DNA from: an uncultured Flavobacteriales bacterium
Lineage (GTDB): Bacteria > Bacteroidota > Bacteroidia > Flavobacteriales_G > Salibacteraceae
Assembly (NCBI GenBank): GCA_937121175.1
Contig: CAKZKD010000027.1
Location: forward strand, 21,059-85,058
Direction of reading: 5' to 3'
DNA length: 64,000 bases
Shown here: in pieces, positions 10,601 through 18,545 of the stretch
How positions within the stretch are numbered: position 1 is the stretch's first letter
How the letters are laid out: every line of letters begins with the position of its first letter
Position numbers and translations under genes: made by a program
Notes under the pieces: model-generated
The model's database searches: none
Seen by the model: the letters and a program-made list of their open reading frames with translations, nothing else
Told to the model about the DNA's origin: nothing

Positions 10601-12888
10601 TTTTTAGGGTTAAACACCGTTGTAAGGTTTCCAGCAAAAGAGTTAACAAACTGCGGTGACGTGGTACAAGCTAACTTAATTGTGTAGTTACTAAAATTTT
10701 GAGCTCCACGAACATTAACCACATTAAAACCAAGAGCGTCGATTACTCCGCCATTAAGTCCCATAGCTTGTAATTCTGCAGAAGTGTACATAAATTGCAT
10801 TCTAGCTGAAGGCTCAGCAGCGCCATAAGGGCAAGGCCAAGAAGCCACAGGAGATGCCGTACCAGAACCTCCCGCATTAGTTGTAGTAGTATTGTTACTT
10901 GTTGCAACTTCCCTTGAAGAGTAACAAACTTCATTTGAAGCTCCGCAAGTTGTAGGAGTAAATCCAATTTTCAAATCAATTGGAGCATCTATTCCAACAC
11001 ATGTTGGATCTGAAATAGTACTGGCAACTATGTTTCTTGGTAAAGGCAGTGTAACATTAACCAAAGAAGAATCGGAACGAGAACAACCTGAATCTGACTC
11101 AACGGTTACATAATACATCCTAGAAGTAAGCGGCGTTACCATTGGATTGAAAACAGTGTCTTCCGAAATGGAAGTATGAGGTGCCCATTTGTAACTATAC
11201 CCAAATTGCACAGAATCAGGACGTGTTTCAATTTGAATAGTACTATCTTCAAAACATATAGTAGTATCCAGGGATGTTGTCAATTTAAATGGGCTTGCAA
11301 CCGTAATTTGCACCGAATCTCGAACACTGCATGCTTGAGCTTTTACACAGCCTTCTTGCAAATCTGACCAAACTTCAAGCAAGGTTGTTTTGGAAGGCAA
11401 AAACTTCATTGTCCTATTTGTATCATCTACTGTTGTATCAGACCATACATTCCGGTTTGGCCCGCTAAAGTACAAGGAGTCTCCCCAGACACTCTTCCAT
11501 TGGTAGAGTTTTCCACCAGAAGCATCTAGTCTAACTGTATCGCCCCTACAAACTGCCGTATCTCGTCCCGCATTAGTACTGTTTCGTACATTTAGTTCAA
11601 AAACCGAGAAGCCATTTCCAGGATACTGGCAATAATTGTCGTTAAATACTAAATAGAAGATTTTAACCGGGTTGAGGCCAATTGATGCTCTCCAATTCCA
11701 ACGAACAACTGCCTTTGTACGTGACAAATAATTGATGCTCATTGTTGCTCCTGGTAATACTTTATTAAAATTTGATTGAAAAACCAACGTATCAAGTGTT
11801 CCAACAGTACTGTCTATATCAACAATTGTATCTTCGAAGGATATGTATTCACCATTACAAACCTCTAGTTGAAAATCACTTACCCTCGTGTAGTTATCTC
11901 CTTGAATATTAGAAATCCCTGAAATATCTCTTGGCACGTTATTCGAGCAAGTCTCAATTCTAAATTGCACATCTCGCAAAGTTTGGGCTTTTAAAACACC
12001 AGTACATCTTTCATACTCCTTAACCCAAAAAGCAACTACTCGTTTACCACCTGTTGCAGGAGTAAACTCAATTAATCCAGTTGCACTATCCATAATAAGA
12101 CCTGATGCGGGAGCAGTTGCAGAAAAACCATTTGCGTAAACAACACACGCTGTAGCGCTTTGTAGTGCACAATTGAGTTCAAATCGCAGACTATCACCAT
12201 CATTATCAATAGTTCCTATACCATAAAACACTTTTTTACCAATACAAGCAGATGGTATTGGTTTTACTTCATCCGCAAAATCTGGGGCTGAATTATTTGG
12301 AAAATTCAGAGAATTGAAAAAAGTATGTACATACATATTACTCGAACTTGTATTACTACCACCTGTGTTTCTACAACAAACAGGCTGAAAACCTACACGC
12401 TGCCATGCACAAGGAGTAAGTGTAAGAATCCCTGAAAACTTAAATCGCAAGTACCCTTGAGCACCACCTGCATTACCCCTACATCTAGAGTTTGGGGTTG
12501 TGTTGGGGTTTAGAATATTATCGCAAACGTCAGAAATTTCCTCTGCCACTAATGAATTCCCACCTGATGTTACAGTTACGCCTGCATACGGCCCGCCAAA
12601 TGGAGCCGGAGTAGGCGCCACAAATGCCAAGTGTGTCACCGTTGGCGTACTAGTTAGTCCAGTAGGAACGCATTCAACATCTAAGGTCTCTGTAAATGAA
12701 CTGTATGTTGCACCGGCACAATCTCTGAATACCGCAGCCTCAATGTACCATTGGTTACTACCTAATGATTTATACTTTATACTACCCCCAGAAATATGAG
12801 TCCCTTGGACATCAACACCCATGAAGAGCATAATCAACCCAAGAACAACAAACTGCAAGTAACCTTTATAAAAATTTTGATTCGTCAT
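7624..12888 (-). CDS. Giant T9SS type B surface protein (gliding-motility-associated, SprB/PKD repeats), copy A
   Basis: 1754 residues, first gene of a two-gene operon with copy B. A signal/anchor segment (about 8-28) is followed by THISGGSIKY and the same Cys-rich N-terminal domain as copy B (FRDCAGATY, PVCCRN). Ig-like domains come next, one interrupted by the module at about 646-851. Then come SprB-like repeats (CGLSNGRIKINAVGG, CAGFADGEIRIE), a PKD domain (CTWEFGDGSEAT) and a terminal CHU_C domain (SFTPNGDGKNDVW, VYDRWGTQVF, ADGWDG, FGTVTIVK). The N-terminal 500 residues are close to copy B, but the C-terminal two thirds diverge, which suggests duplication followed by selection for different surface-exposed parts. 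A strong terminator for the upstream paralogue lies in the 121-base gap before this gene, so it should have its own promoter; I could not find a convincing one. Confidence 0.88.
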   Translation of the reverse strand: MTNQNFYKGYLQFVVLGLIMLFMGVDVQGTHISGGSIKYKSLGSNQWYIEAAVFRDCAGATYSSFTETLDVECVPTGLTSTPTVTHLAFVAPTPAPFGGPYAGVTVTSGGNSLVAEEISDVCDNILNPNTTPNSRCRGNAGGAQGYLRFKFSGILTLTPCAWQRVGFQPVCCRNTGGSNTSSSNMYVHTFFNSLNFPNNSAPDFADEVKPIPSACIGKKVFYGIGTIDNDGDSLRFELNCALQSATACVVYANGFSATAPASGLIMDSATGLIEFTPATGGKRVVAFWVKEYERCTGVLKAQTLRDVQFRIETCSNNVPRDISGISNIQGDNYTRVSDFQLEVCNGEYISFEDTIVDIDSTVGTLDTLVFQSNFNKVLPGATMSINYLSRTKAVVRWNWRASIGLNPVKIFYLVFNDNYCQYPGNGFSVFELNVRNSTNAGRDTAVCRGDTVRLDASGGKLYQWKSVWGDSLYFSGPNRNVWSDTTVDDTNRTMKFLPSKTTLLEVWSDLQEGCVKAQACSVRDSVQITVASPFKLTTSLDTTICFEDSTIQIETRPDSVQFGYSYKWAPHTSISEDTVFNPMVTPLTSRMYYVTVESDSGCSRSDSSLVNVTLPLPRNIVASTISDPTCVGIDAPIDLKIGFTPTTCGASNEVCYSSREVATSNNTTTTNAGGSGTASPVASWPCPYGAAEPSARMQFMYTSAELQAMGLNGGVIDALGFNVVNVRGAQNFSNYTIKLACTTSPQFVNSFAGNLTTVFNPKNITIAQGWNMHTFDVNYEIASGNNLIVEICFDNTGVATTSNAAVAISPTAATFNSCITTYGTGPRCTDPTPWLASRVNRPNLKLSFCGQRDSSEFTYKWTPSLGLNFDTVKNPIANIDSSMTYTVTLTDTAGGCQDTTSLKINIASIDAGPDTSMCPNDSVQLFPDVVTSCGGNGVFVWTPSQYFKDDSVKNAIVSVPKTTMVTVTFHDNCGCALTDSLMVYADSLKEPDMAMYNPDCGLSNGRIKINAVGGFGPYLFSLDSGRTFNAVDTFINQRIGFYNAQIIDSIGCISPMVADTLFNDNAPQITALIPKDVSCAGFADGEIRIETKPGVGVPSFQYSVDAGQNWGPDSVVKNLKPGNYVVYARGNLGCTSFPERISLSEPDSFKLRFSTIIDSCFNVGLGEAKGVVTGGIKPYTFTWAGVSPNATHLPLQVADTVITKLFAYDSYSLKVLDSNGCEVDTTFEILESDELLYDSISISEPACFDYMDAKIFVGLKGGTGPFEFSIDSANTMIIPTPTSADWIELDTTDGPIKALPIGNYNITTIDKYGCRIDSLVTVTQPPLMQLTTPQDSFKICVNTCAKLEVNSSGGNSLNHNYNWTPAITTINVAPVCPTEKENLFTVYASDEKGCISNTVILKVNLFDSLRIDMPTDTAICDGAFVEFDANATGGDGTELTYLWQPFANLTNAFIKNPIASPEEDVTYTLTVNDKCGSPEVMDSVKISILPQPIVDFSTDSLTGCPPFEVYFDNKTNDSYRCTWEFGDGSEATTCGDVTKLYSQSGTYNVKLKVIGTDGCVDSLVRDNYLTIHPVPLANFSMSPQPTTIMDSELDFTDLSEGKVNQYEWNFSSIDTSQEANPKFKFPDEEKGIYPVKLEVTNIFGCSDDTIRNVNIDPQFFMYVPSSFTPNGDGKNDVWKPVGAGFEADYYDVSVYDRWGTQVFATSNYADGWDGTINESGEKAAVGVYTWRVVISEDGSEKSLYERFGTVTIVK
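10335..10950 (-). other. Inserted ~205-residue module inside an Ig-like domain (copy A)
   Basis: This is the equivalent of the copy B module. It runs from CGASNEVC to LKLSFCG, interrupting an Ig-like domain that begins APIDLKIGFTP and resumes FTYKWTPSLGL. The landmarks are ARMQFMYTSAEL, VIDALGFNV, GWNMHTFD, NNLIVEICFD and RPNLKLSFC. Confidence 0.65.
11296..12801 (-). repeat. Paralogous direct repeat, copy A (pairs with 6033-7541)
   Basis: Encodes the N-terminal Cys-rich domain and first Ig-like domain of copy A. It is nearly identical in protein sequence, and over long stretches in DNA, to 6033-7541. It is in the same orientation, so recombination between the copies would delete or expand one gene. 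Confidence 0.8.
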
Positions 12889-12947
12889 TTTACGATATTT
12901 TAAAATGCGCTTTTTCGCAATATAAAAGTAGTGCTTCTTTTAAACAA

Positions 12948-12976
12948 AAAAAGCACCCTTTTGTAGGGTGCTTTTT
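12948..12976 (-). terminator. Rho-independent terminator
   Basis: A 12-bp perfect stem (12948-12959 with 12965-12976, loop of 5) is followed on the minus strand by a run of T. It lies 33 bases after the stop of the 1631-aa gene and separates its transcript from the copy A/copy B operon. Confidence 0.88.
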
Positions 12977-13009
12977 GAACTTTACAGTTAGAGTTTTAGG
13001 CTTTGTGAA

Positions 13010-16000
13010 CTATTTTCCTCTAATAAGAGTAATAGTTCCTTGCTCTTCAAATACTTCTTCTGAGGCAGACTTTATTTTCATTTCTATGGTAAACATATAA
13101 ATTCCATCAGGCTGTTCATTACCCGATTTATTATCGCCTTTCCAAAACGGATTTTCTAAGCTCAACTCTTGAACTTTTCTACCCCATCTGTCATAGATAT
13201 ATCCAGATATCTCCAAGAATTGATTCAAGTATGCTTCTTTGAGTAAATCTTCATTGTAATCACAACATTCCGAAGGACTAATTGCCGACCACCAATCATT
13301 AATTCCATCACCATTTGGTGTAAAAACATTAGGGAATTTAGGTTCCACTATTTGATCAATGTACAGCACATATTGAGTAGAATCAGCACATCCAATTTCA
13401 TTTGTACCCACTAAACGAACTAATTCAACACCAAATGTTTCACCTTTTCTAACCAAAGGATTATAATCCGCTGAAGGTAAACTATAGCTATTACTAATAG
13501 TAGAATCATTGAAGCCAATAATATCAAAACCTAACAGGTCCTGATCTACGCTTCCATACACCCATTGAAATGTCATAGGCAATTCATCGTATTTAGTAGT
13601 GTTTTCATAAGTAACTTCTTCTCCCACTCTAATAGTGTCAACAGAGCGGTCGAAAGTTACTTTAGGATAACCATAAACTTCATACTCAACTTTTTCAGCT
13701 TGACTCAGACATCCTTTCGCGTCTCTTAATCTTGCAAAAACTTCTCCATTCGCAGAAGGAATAAATGATTCAAAATCAGCGTCACTAGTGATAGGGTTAC
13801 CGGTTGCTATGGCATTTTCCTTTTCTAATTCTACCCCATCTTCATACCATTCTAGAGTAAGATTTGGGTCATAATCCGCGAATCTTAAATTAGGCAGTGA
13901 ATCTCCAGCGCACAACTTGTACTCGTCTTCAGTAACTAAAGGAGCATCCGGGGTTTTTGAGATATAGATTGCAGTATCGAAAGTAAAGGAGCAGATAGAA
14001 TCTGGGTGATTCGTAGTACTTCTATACCTGTGAGCCATAGTGTAGCTTAATGGATAGCGTCCTTCATCCAACGTACAAAACGGAAACTCTGCTTTATAAG
14101 GAAAAATCAACCATGGCGTTCCGTCCCACTTTGTTTGTAAATCCGACTCAATAAGACTTGGCCATCCCGAATTCGCAGTTGTAGCAGTAACTACATCTAC
14201 ATACGAATTTGCGTTTGAAGGGTCAATTACCTTATTAGGGAAGTTAGCAACACGGACAAAAATTGTTTTCTTACGGTCTGCAGGTCTAATTTCACTTGCA
14301 GAGCAATCGCCAGGTTCACTAAAACAAAAATCTTTTGCCAAAATCTCTACTTGTGGTGGAGAGAATACAGTTATCTCGTACCTTCCAGTGTCACCACAAA
14401 ATCCTTCCTTACCAATTTCAATGTACAATTTATTTGCACCGGTTGTACCAGCTCCATCATTGATTGCACGTGGATTAAATACTCCTCGAACCGAATCAAT
14501 CATCGCTCTAGAATTATTAGGATTAGATGGTGAGACAACTCTCCAAACCCCTCCTACACCATCACCAGATAATGTATCAGGAGTTCCTGTAGAACAAAAT
14601 TCCGTAGTCATAATAGGGACTCCATTTGACAATACACCAGTATAGGAAACATCAAACGGAGCAATGACTGGGATTTTTGTAATTGAGTCATGTAAACACC
14701 CAAGAAAAACTTGATACTTTACATAAGCCGTATCAGGTAAAGCTAACGTTGGACTAAATTTAGTACCGTCAACAAAATAGTGCTTTACTGGAGGGAACCC
14801 TACAAAAGCAGAATCTACACCAAAGCCACTAAACCAGCCTCCTGGAATTTTAGGAACCAATCTATGTCTTGTATCATCACCATAAAGCACACAAATCTCA
14901 TTCGGATTCGTTAAGCCAGGATCGGGAAGACCCGCAATGTTTAAGGTCATACTGCCACTATTAGCACAAGCATCTCCACTAACCGTATAAGTTACAGGAA
15001 ACGAGCCTGCACCTGATACTGTTGGATCCCATAATCCTAAAGTATCATCAATAATTCCTGTACCGACCCATTTACCGCCAGGTGTAGAAATATTTGGAGG
15101 CGTAGGCGATGTTAAACGAATTAATCCACTTGTTACACACTGCAACGGCAGTGTGTCTGGCGTCACATTGTATTTAGAAACGACATTTATGGTAAGCGGA
15201 AGAGTATCAAAACATACGTTTGATGTATCCGAAACCAATACTGTGTATTTTTTCGCTGTAGTTAGATTCACGCTAGCGCTAACAGAATCTCTATTGGTAG
15301 GCGTGGTAAAGCCTCCAGTAGTCAAAGGATCTGAAATCCAATTAAAATTGTAGTTAGAGGAACTGACGCCTGAACAAATACCAAATTTAGTTTTCGGCAA
15401 CAACGACATTGGGTTTGTAGTTGGAGTTCGTGCCTGACAAGCATCATTAGCAGTTGTTGAATAATATCGAATAGAAGCAGGGTATGTTGTCGTGTTAAAC
15501 CTCATGATTTCATCACTTCCGACAGTGTTTGAGCCATTATCCCAACATATATCAACCAATAAATTGGAAACGCCATCCCAAACGTACGACCTGTCAAATA
15601 CATGGTCATTCCATCCTTGAACAGGAAAAACTGTTTTAGCATCAAATACGGTCCTTAAGCCATCAACAAAAGCAGATCCAATTTGTTGTGAAGACGAACA
15701 ACCCATTCTGATAGAAAACGCGTTAAATGGATTTGCTCCCGAAAAGGCTAAAACGTCAATTTCGAAGGCAATTGAATTAATAGGACCAGCAAATATTCCA
15801 CGTGCATTTAAATCTGCAGCAGTATATAAAAACTGAGCTCTAACAGAACGGTTTCTTCCAGAGTAAATTGTAGGAGTATTAGTACCTGTGGTAGTATTTC
15901 TAACATTACCAGAACCATAGATTCTATCAACAGTAGAGCCGATACAAGGGTAAATTGCAGTATCGCAAGAACCATAATTAACCGAGCCAGTATTTACCCA

Positions 16001-17905
16001 AAGATCAATATTATCTTGAAGACAAATTAATGTGTCTGAAGCTACGGCACTCATATTTTGAGGGAATGGATTGGAAACATCGACAACTGTACTGCCCTCC
16101 CTGACACAACCGCTATCCGAAGTTACCGTAACTTGGAAATTTGTTTTCACCAAAAGGTTGGAGAACCTAGGTGTTTTGATGGTATCATTATTTAAATTTT
16201 TACTAGGAGTCCACTTGTAAGAGTACCCTAATAGCGGCTTAGTAGAATTTACATCTAATTGACCTTCACCTGGGTTACACAAAATAGTATCGTTGGGTAA
16301 AGAAATTTGAAAGGATTCAGGTACATAAATTTTAATGGTATCCACTGTATCACAACCGAGCACCTCAGCACCACACAAATCCCTTACGTTAGCTACTTCA
16401 ATAATTAGCGAAGTAGTTTGGGTAGGCAAGAACTTTACAAATTTATTTGTATCAAATCCGATGTTAGTGTCTGGAAACCAATTGACCCCATCATTAATAG
16501 GGGTACCACTTAAGCTTCGCCATCTAAATGTGTTACTACCATATCCTTGAATAAAAGCGGTATCACCTTTGCAAACATATATGTCCTCTCCGAGTGTAGC
16601 GGACGGTTTAACCTCTAATTCAAATACAGAAAAACCACTACCCGGAACCTGGCACTTATTATCTGTGAATGAAATAAAGAAAGACTTAATTGGGTCAATA
16701 CCCATAACTGCTCTCCAAGTAAACCGTGCAACTACCACGTTTTTCTGCCCCGTTGGAATTATAGCCATTGAAGCATTCGGCAGTACTTGTTGGAGGTTAG
16801 ATTGTACTAAAATAGTATCGTTAGCATCTGCATCAAATAAAGTATCGTCCCAAGATAATAATTCACCATTACAAACTTCCATTTTATAAGTTGATAACAA
16901 TGTTGCTTTACCTTGGATATTAGAGATTCCACTCCTATCTATTGGAATGTTATTATTCCCATTACATTGTTCAACCCGGAATTGAATTTCTCTATAGGTT
17001 TTACCTTTTAAAATACCGGTACATCGCTCATATTCACTAACGTAAAAAGCCACAACCCAAGCACCTTGTGTTTGTGCTCTAAACGAGATAAGACCTGTAG
17101 CAGGGTCAATAAATACACCTGGAATAGCACGAGCACAAGTTGCTCCGTTTCTTGGATTCATTGCAGCTAAGTTCGGACGGCCTACGGACGTATTAGTAGC
17201 CCAAGGGCAAGTTGCTTCAAATCTCAAGCTATCTCCATCGGCATCATAAGTACCAATTCCATAAAATACATTTTGACCAACACAAGCTGAAGGAAATGGT
17301 TTTGCTTCATCTGCAAATTGAGGCGCACTGTTAGCTGGAGCCCCGCCAGGATTACCTCTAGGAGACCAAGAAGTATTAATAAACGTCTCTAACGCAACAT
17401 TGCCTCCTCCGGTAAAATTCTGTATCGGGTTTCTACAGCATGTACATGTCTGATAAGTTAAGCGCCAAGAATTGCAACGTGGTAAATCTACGGTTGCTTC
17501 AAAGAAGTAAACTTCATACCCACTTAAGGCCTGATTATTCCCTTGACATCTCGACTGAGTTCCAGAACAAATATCTGACACATCTTTTGCGCCTCGTGCG
17601 TTTGTTCTTTCACCCGGTTTTGGAACATAAGGAACTGCAGTTAGAAGTATGGGGCCTATCTGAGCACCAGAAGAGGTACAAACACCATACAATTGACTTG
17701 GAGTAGTACCACAATTAAATGTGATACCACGACAATCTCTCATCATACTTACCGTAATCTTATACCTCCACAAGGTTGTAGAACCTGGAGTAGGACCAAC
17801 ATAATCGTAACGGATACTACCACCGGCAAGGTGAGATGCACTTGCATCATAAGTCATTGTCAATCCGAGGATTACCCCAAAAACAATAGCGACTAACTTT
17901 TTCAT
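13010..17905 (-). CDS. Giant T9SS type B surface protein, divergent third paralogue (copy C)
   Basis: 1631 residues. Signal peptide 1-23 (ends YDASA), then the same N-terminal domain type as copies A and B but clearly diverged (SHLAGGSIRYDYVG, MMRDCRGITF, CTCCRNP). Ig-like domains follow, one interrupted by the shared module (about residues 645-848). Several further Ig-like segments contain GGxWxGxGxD-type turns (GGKWVGTGIID, GGWFSGFGVD). The C-terminus is a CHU_C domain (NVFTPNGDGINDWW, IYDRWGRKVQEL, PDGIYMFTIE, EQGTITLIRG). SprB repeats are less obvious than in A and B. It has its own terminator (12948-12976) and is transcribed divergently from the methionine sulfoxide reductase gene across a 181-base gap. 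Probable type IX secreted surface protein; ligand unknown. Confidence 0.87.
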   Translation of the reverse strand: MKKLVAIVFGVILGLTMTYDASASHLAGGSIRYDYVGPTPGSTTLWRYKITVSMMRDCRGITFNCGTTPSQLYGVCTSSGAQIGPILLTAVPYVPKPGERTNARGAKDVSDICSGTQSRCQGNNQALSGYEVYFFEATVDLPRCNSWRLTYQTCTCCRNPIQNFTGGGNVALETFINTSWSPRGNPGGAPANSAPQFADEAKPFPSACVGQNVFYGIGTYDADGDSLRFEATCPWATNTSVGRPNLAAMNPRNGATCARAIPGVFIDPATGLISFRAQTQGAWVVAFYVSEYERCTGILKGKTYREIQFRVEQCNGNNNIPIDRSGISNIQGKATLLSTYKMEVCNGELLSWDDTLFDADANDTILVQSNLQQVLPNASMAIIPTGQKNVVVARFTWRAVMGIDPIKSFFISFTDNKCQVPGSGFSVFELEVKPSATLGEDIYVCKGDTAFIQGYGSNTFRWRSLSGTPINDGVNWFPDTNIGFDTNKFVKFLPTQTTSLIIEVANVRDLCGAEVLGCDTVDTIKIYVPESFQISLPNDTILCNPGEGQLDVNSTKPLLGYSYKWTPSKNLNNDTIKTPRFSNLLVKTNFQVTVTSDSGCVREGSTVVDVSNPFPQNMSAVASDTLICLQDNIDLWVNTGSVNYGSCDTAIYPCIGSTVDRIYGSGNVRNTTTGTNTPTIYSGRNRSVRAQFLYTAADLNARGIFAGPINSIAFEIDVLAFSGANPFNAFSIRMGCSSSQQIGSAFVDGLRTVFDAKTVFPVQGWNDHVFDRSYVWDGVSNLLVDICWDNGSNTVGSDEIMRFNTTTYPASIRYYSTTANDACQARTPTTNPMSLLPKTKFGICSGVSSSNYNFNWISDPLTTGGFTTPTNRDSVSASVNLTTAKKYTVLVSDTSNVCFDTLPLTINVVSKYNVTPDTLPLQCVTSGLIRLTSPTPPNISTPGGKWVGTGIIDDTLGLWDPTVSGAGSFPVTYTVSGDACANSGSMTLNIAGLPDPGLTNPNEICVLYGDDTRHRLVPKIPGGWFSGFGVDSAFVGFPPVKHYFVDGTKFSPTLALPDTAYVKYQVFLGCLHDSITKIPVIAPFDVSYTGVLSNGVPIMTTEFCSTGTPDTLSGDGVGGVWRVVSPSNPNNSRAMIDSVRGVFNPRAINDGAGTTGANKLYIEIGKEGFCGDTGRYEITVFSPPQVEILAKDFCFSEPGDCSASEIRPADRKKTIFVRVANFPNKVIDPSNANSYVDVVTATTANSGWPSLIESDLQTKWDGTPWLIFPYKAEFPFCTLDEGRYPLSYTMAHRYRSTTNHPDSICSFTFDTAIYISKTPDAPLVTEDEYKLCAGDSLPNLRFADYDPNLTLEWYEDGVELEKENAIATGNPITSDADFESFIPSANGEVFARLRDAKGCLSQAEKVEYEVYGYPKVTFDRSVDTIRVGEEVTYENTTKYDELPMTFQWVYGSVDQDLLGFDIIGFNDSTISNSYSLPSADYNPLVRKGETFGVELVRLVGTNEIGCADSTQYVLYIDQIVEPKFPNVFTPNGDGINDWWSAISPSECCDYNEDLLKEAYLNQFLEISGYIYDRWGRKVQELSLENPFWKGDNKSGNEQPDGIYMFTIEMKIKSASEEVFEEQGTITLIRGK
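15365..15975 (-). other. Inserted ~200-residue module inside an Ig-like domain (copy C)
   Basis: Third instance of the nested module. An Ig-like strand (DNIDLWVNTG) is followed by the insert, with landmarks VRAQFLYTAADL, INSIAFEIDV, GWNDHVFD, VSNLLVDICWD and KTKFGIC. The Ig-like domain then resumes at YNFNWISDPL. The placement is the same as in copies A and B although the flanking sequences have diverged. Confidence 0.65.
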
Positions 17906-18059
17906 AATTTTTATTTTTAGTGTGTTTTACGAGTTCTAGACGTCATTTATTACAGAGGGTTGCCCGTCCGCAAATAAAAATAGGCGGCTAAAATATGCAA
18001 ATTTCACATTGATTATAAACCTCCCAACAATACTTCACTCTCATAAATGAAAACGAACC

Positions 18060-18067
18060 TACATTTG
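18060..18067 (+). promoter_or_regulatory. -7 promoter box of the msrC-type gene
   Basis: TACATTTG matches the Bacteroidota -7 consensus TAnnTTTG exactly and ends 19 bases before the ATG at 18087. No clear -33 TTTG is seen. Confidence 0.45.
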
Positions 18068-18086
18068 AACCACAAAGATTCAAATA

Positions 18087-18545
18087 ATGAGTACGAAAGG
18101 AACGGTAGTCGAACAAGCACAAGCTTTAATTGAAGGTGAGTCGAACCTAATCTCGGCCTTAGCAAATGTGGCGGCAGTTATTCATGCAGAGTGGTCTGAG
18201 GTTGCTTTATGGTCAGGGTTTTATTTAGTTCAGAATGACCGACTGGAACTTGGTCCTTTCCAAGGGCCTGTTGCCTGTACTAAAATAGAATATGGAAAAG
18301 GGGTTTGTGGAACGAGTTGGAAAAACAACGAATCAATAATCGTAGATGATGTTCATAGACATGAAGGCCACATAGCTTGTTCTAGTTTTTCAAATTCTGA
18401 AATTGTAGTTCCAATTATTAACGCTAAAAATTTGGTTGTAGGTGTTTTAGATTTAGACAGCGATAAATTTGCAGCCTTTACAAACGACCATAAAAAAGAT
18501 TTAGAGTTAATTTGCACCTCCATTGCTCAACAATTTTTCAATTGA
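18087..18545 (+). CDS. msrC: Free methionine-(R)-sulfoxide reductase (GAF-domain fRMsr)
   Basis: Reduces free L-methionine-R-sulfoxide, acting in oxidative-damage repair in the cytosol. The 152-residue protein is a single GAF domain. Three cysteines fall at positions 64, 74 and 98 in the contexts ACTKI, GVCGT and HIACSSFSNSEIVVP. Their 10 and 24 residue spacing equals that of the catalytic/resolving cysteines 84, 94 and 118 of E. coli fRMsr as I recall it. The DDVH and GHIAC surroundings also match. A perfect -7 box lies at 18060-18067. The stop codon overlaps the presumed TTG start of the next gene, indicating translational coupling with a lipoprotein of unrelated appearance. Confidence 0.93.
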   Translation: MSTKGTVVEQAQALIEGESNLISALANVAAVIHAEWSEVALWSGFYLVQNDRLELGPFQGPVACTKIEYGKGVCGTSWKNNESIIVDDVHRHEGHIACSSFSNSEIVVPIINAKNLVVGVLDLDSDKFAAFTNDHKKDLELICTSIAQQFFN

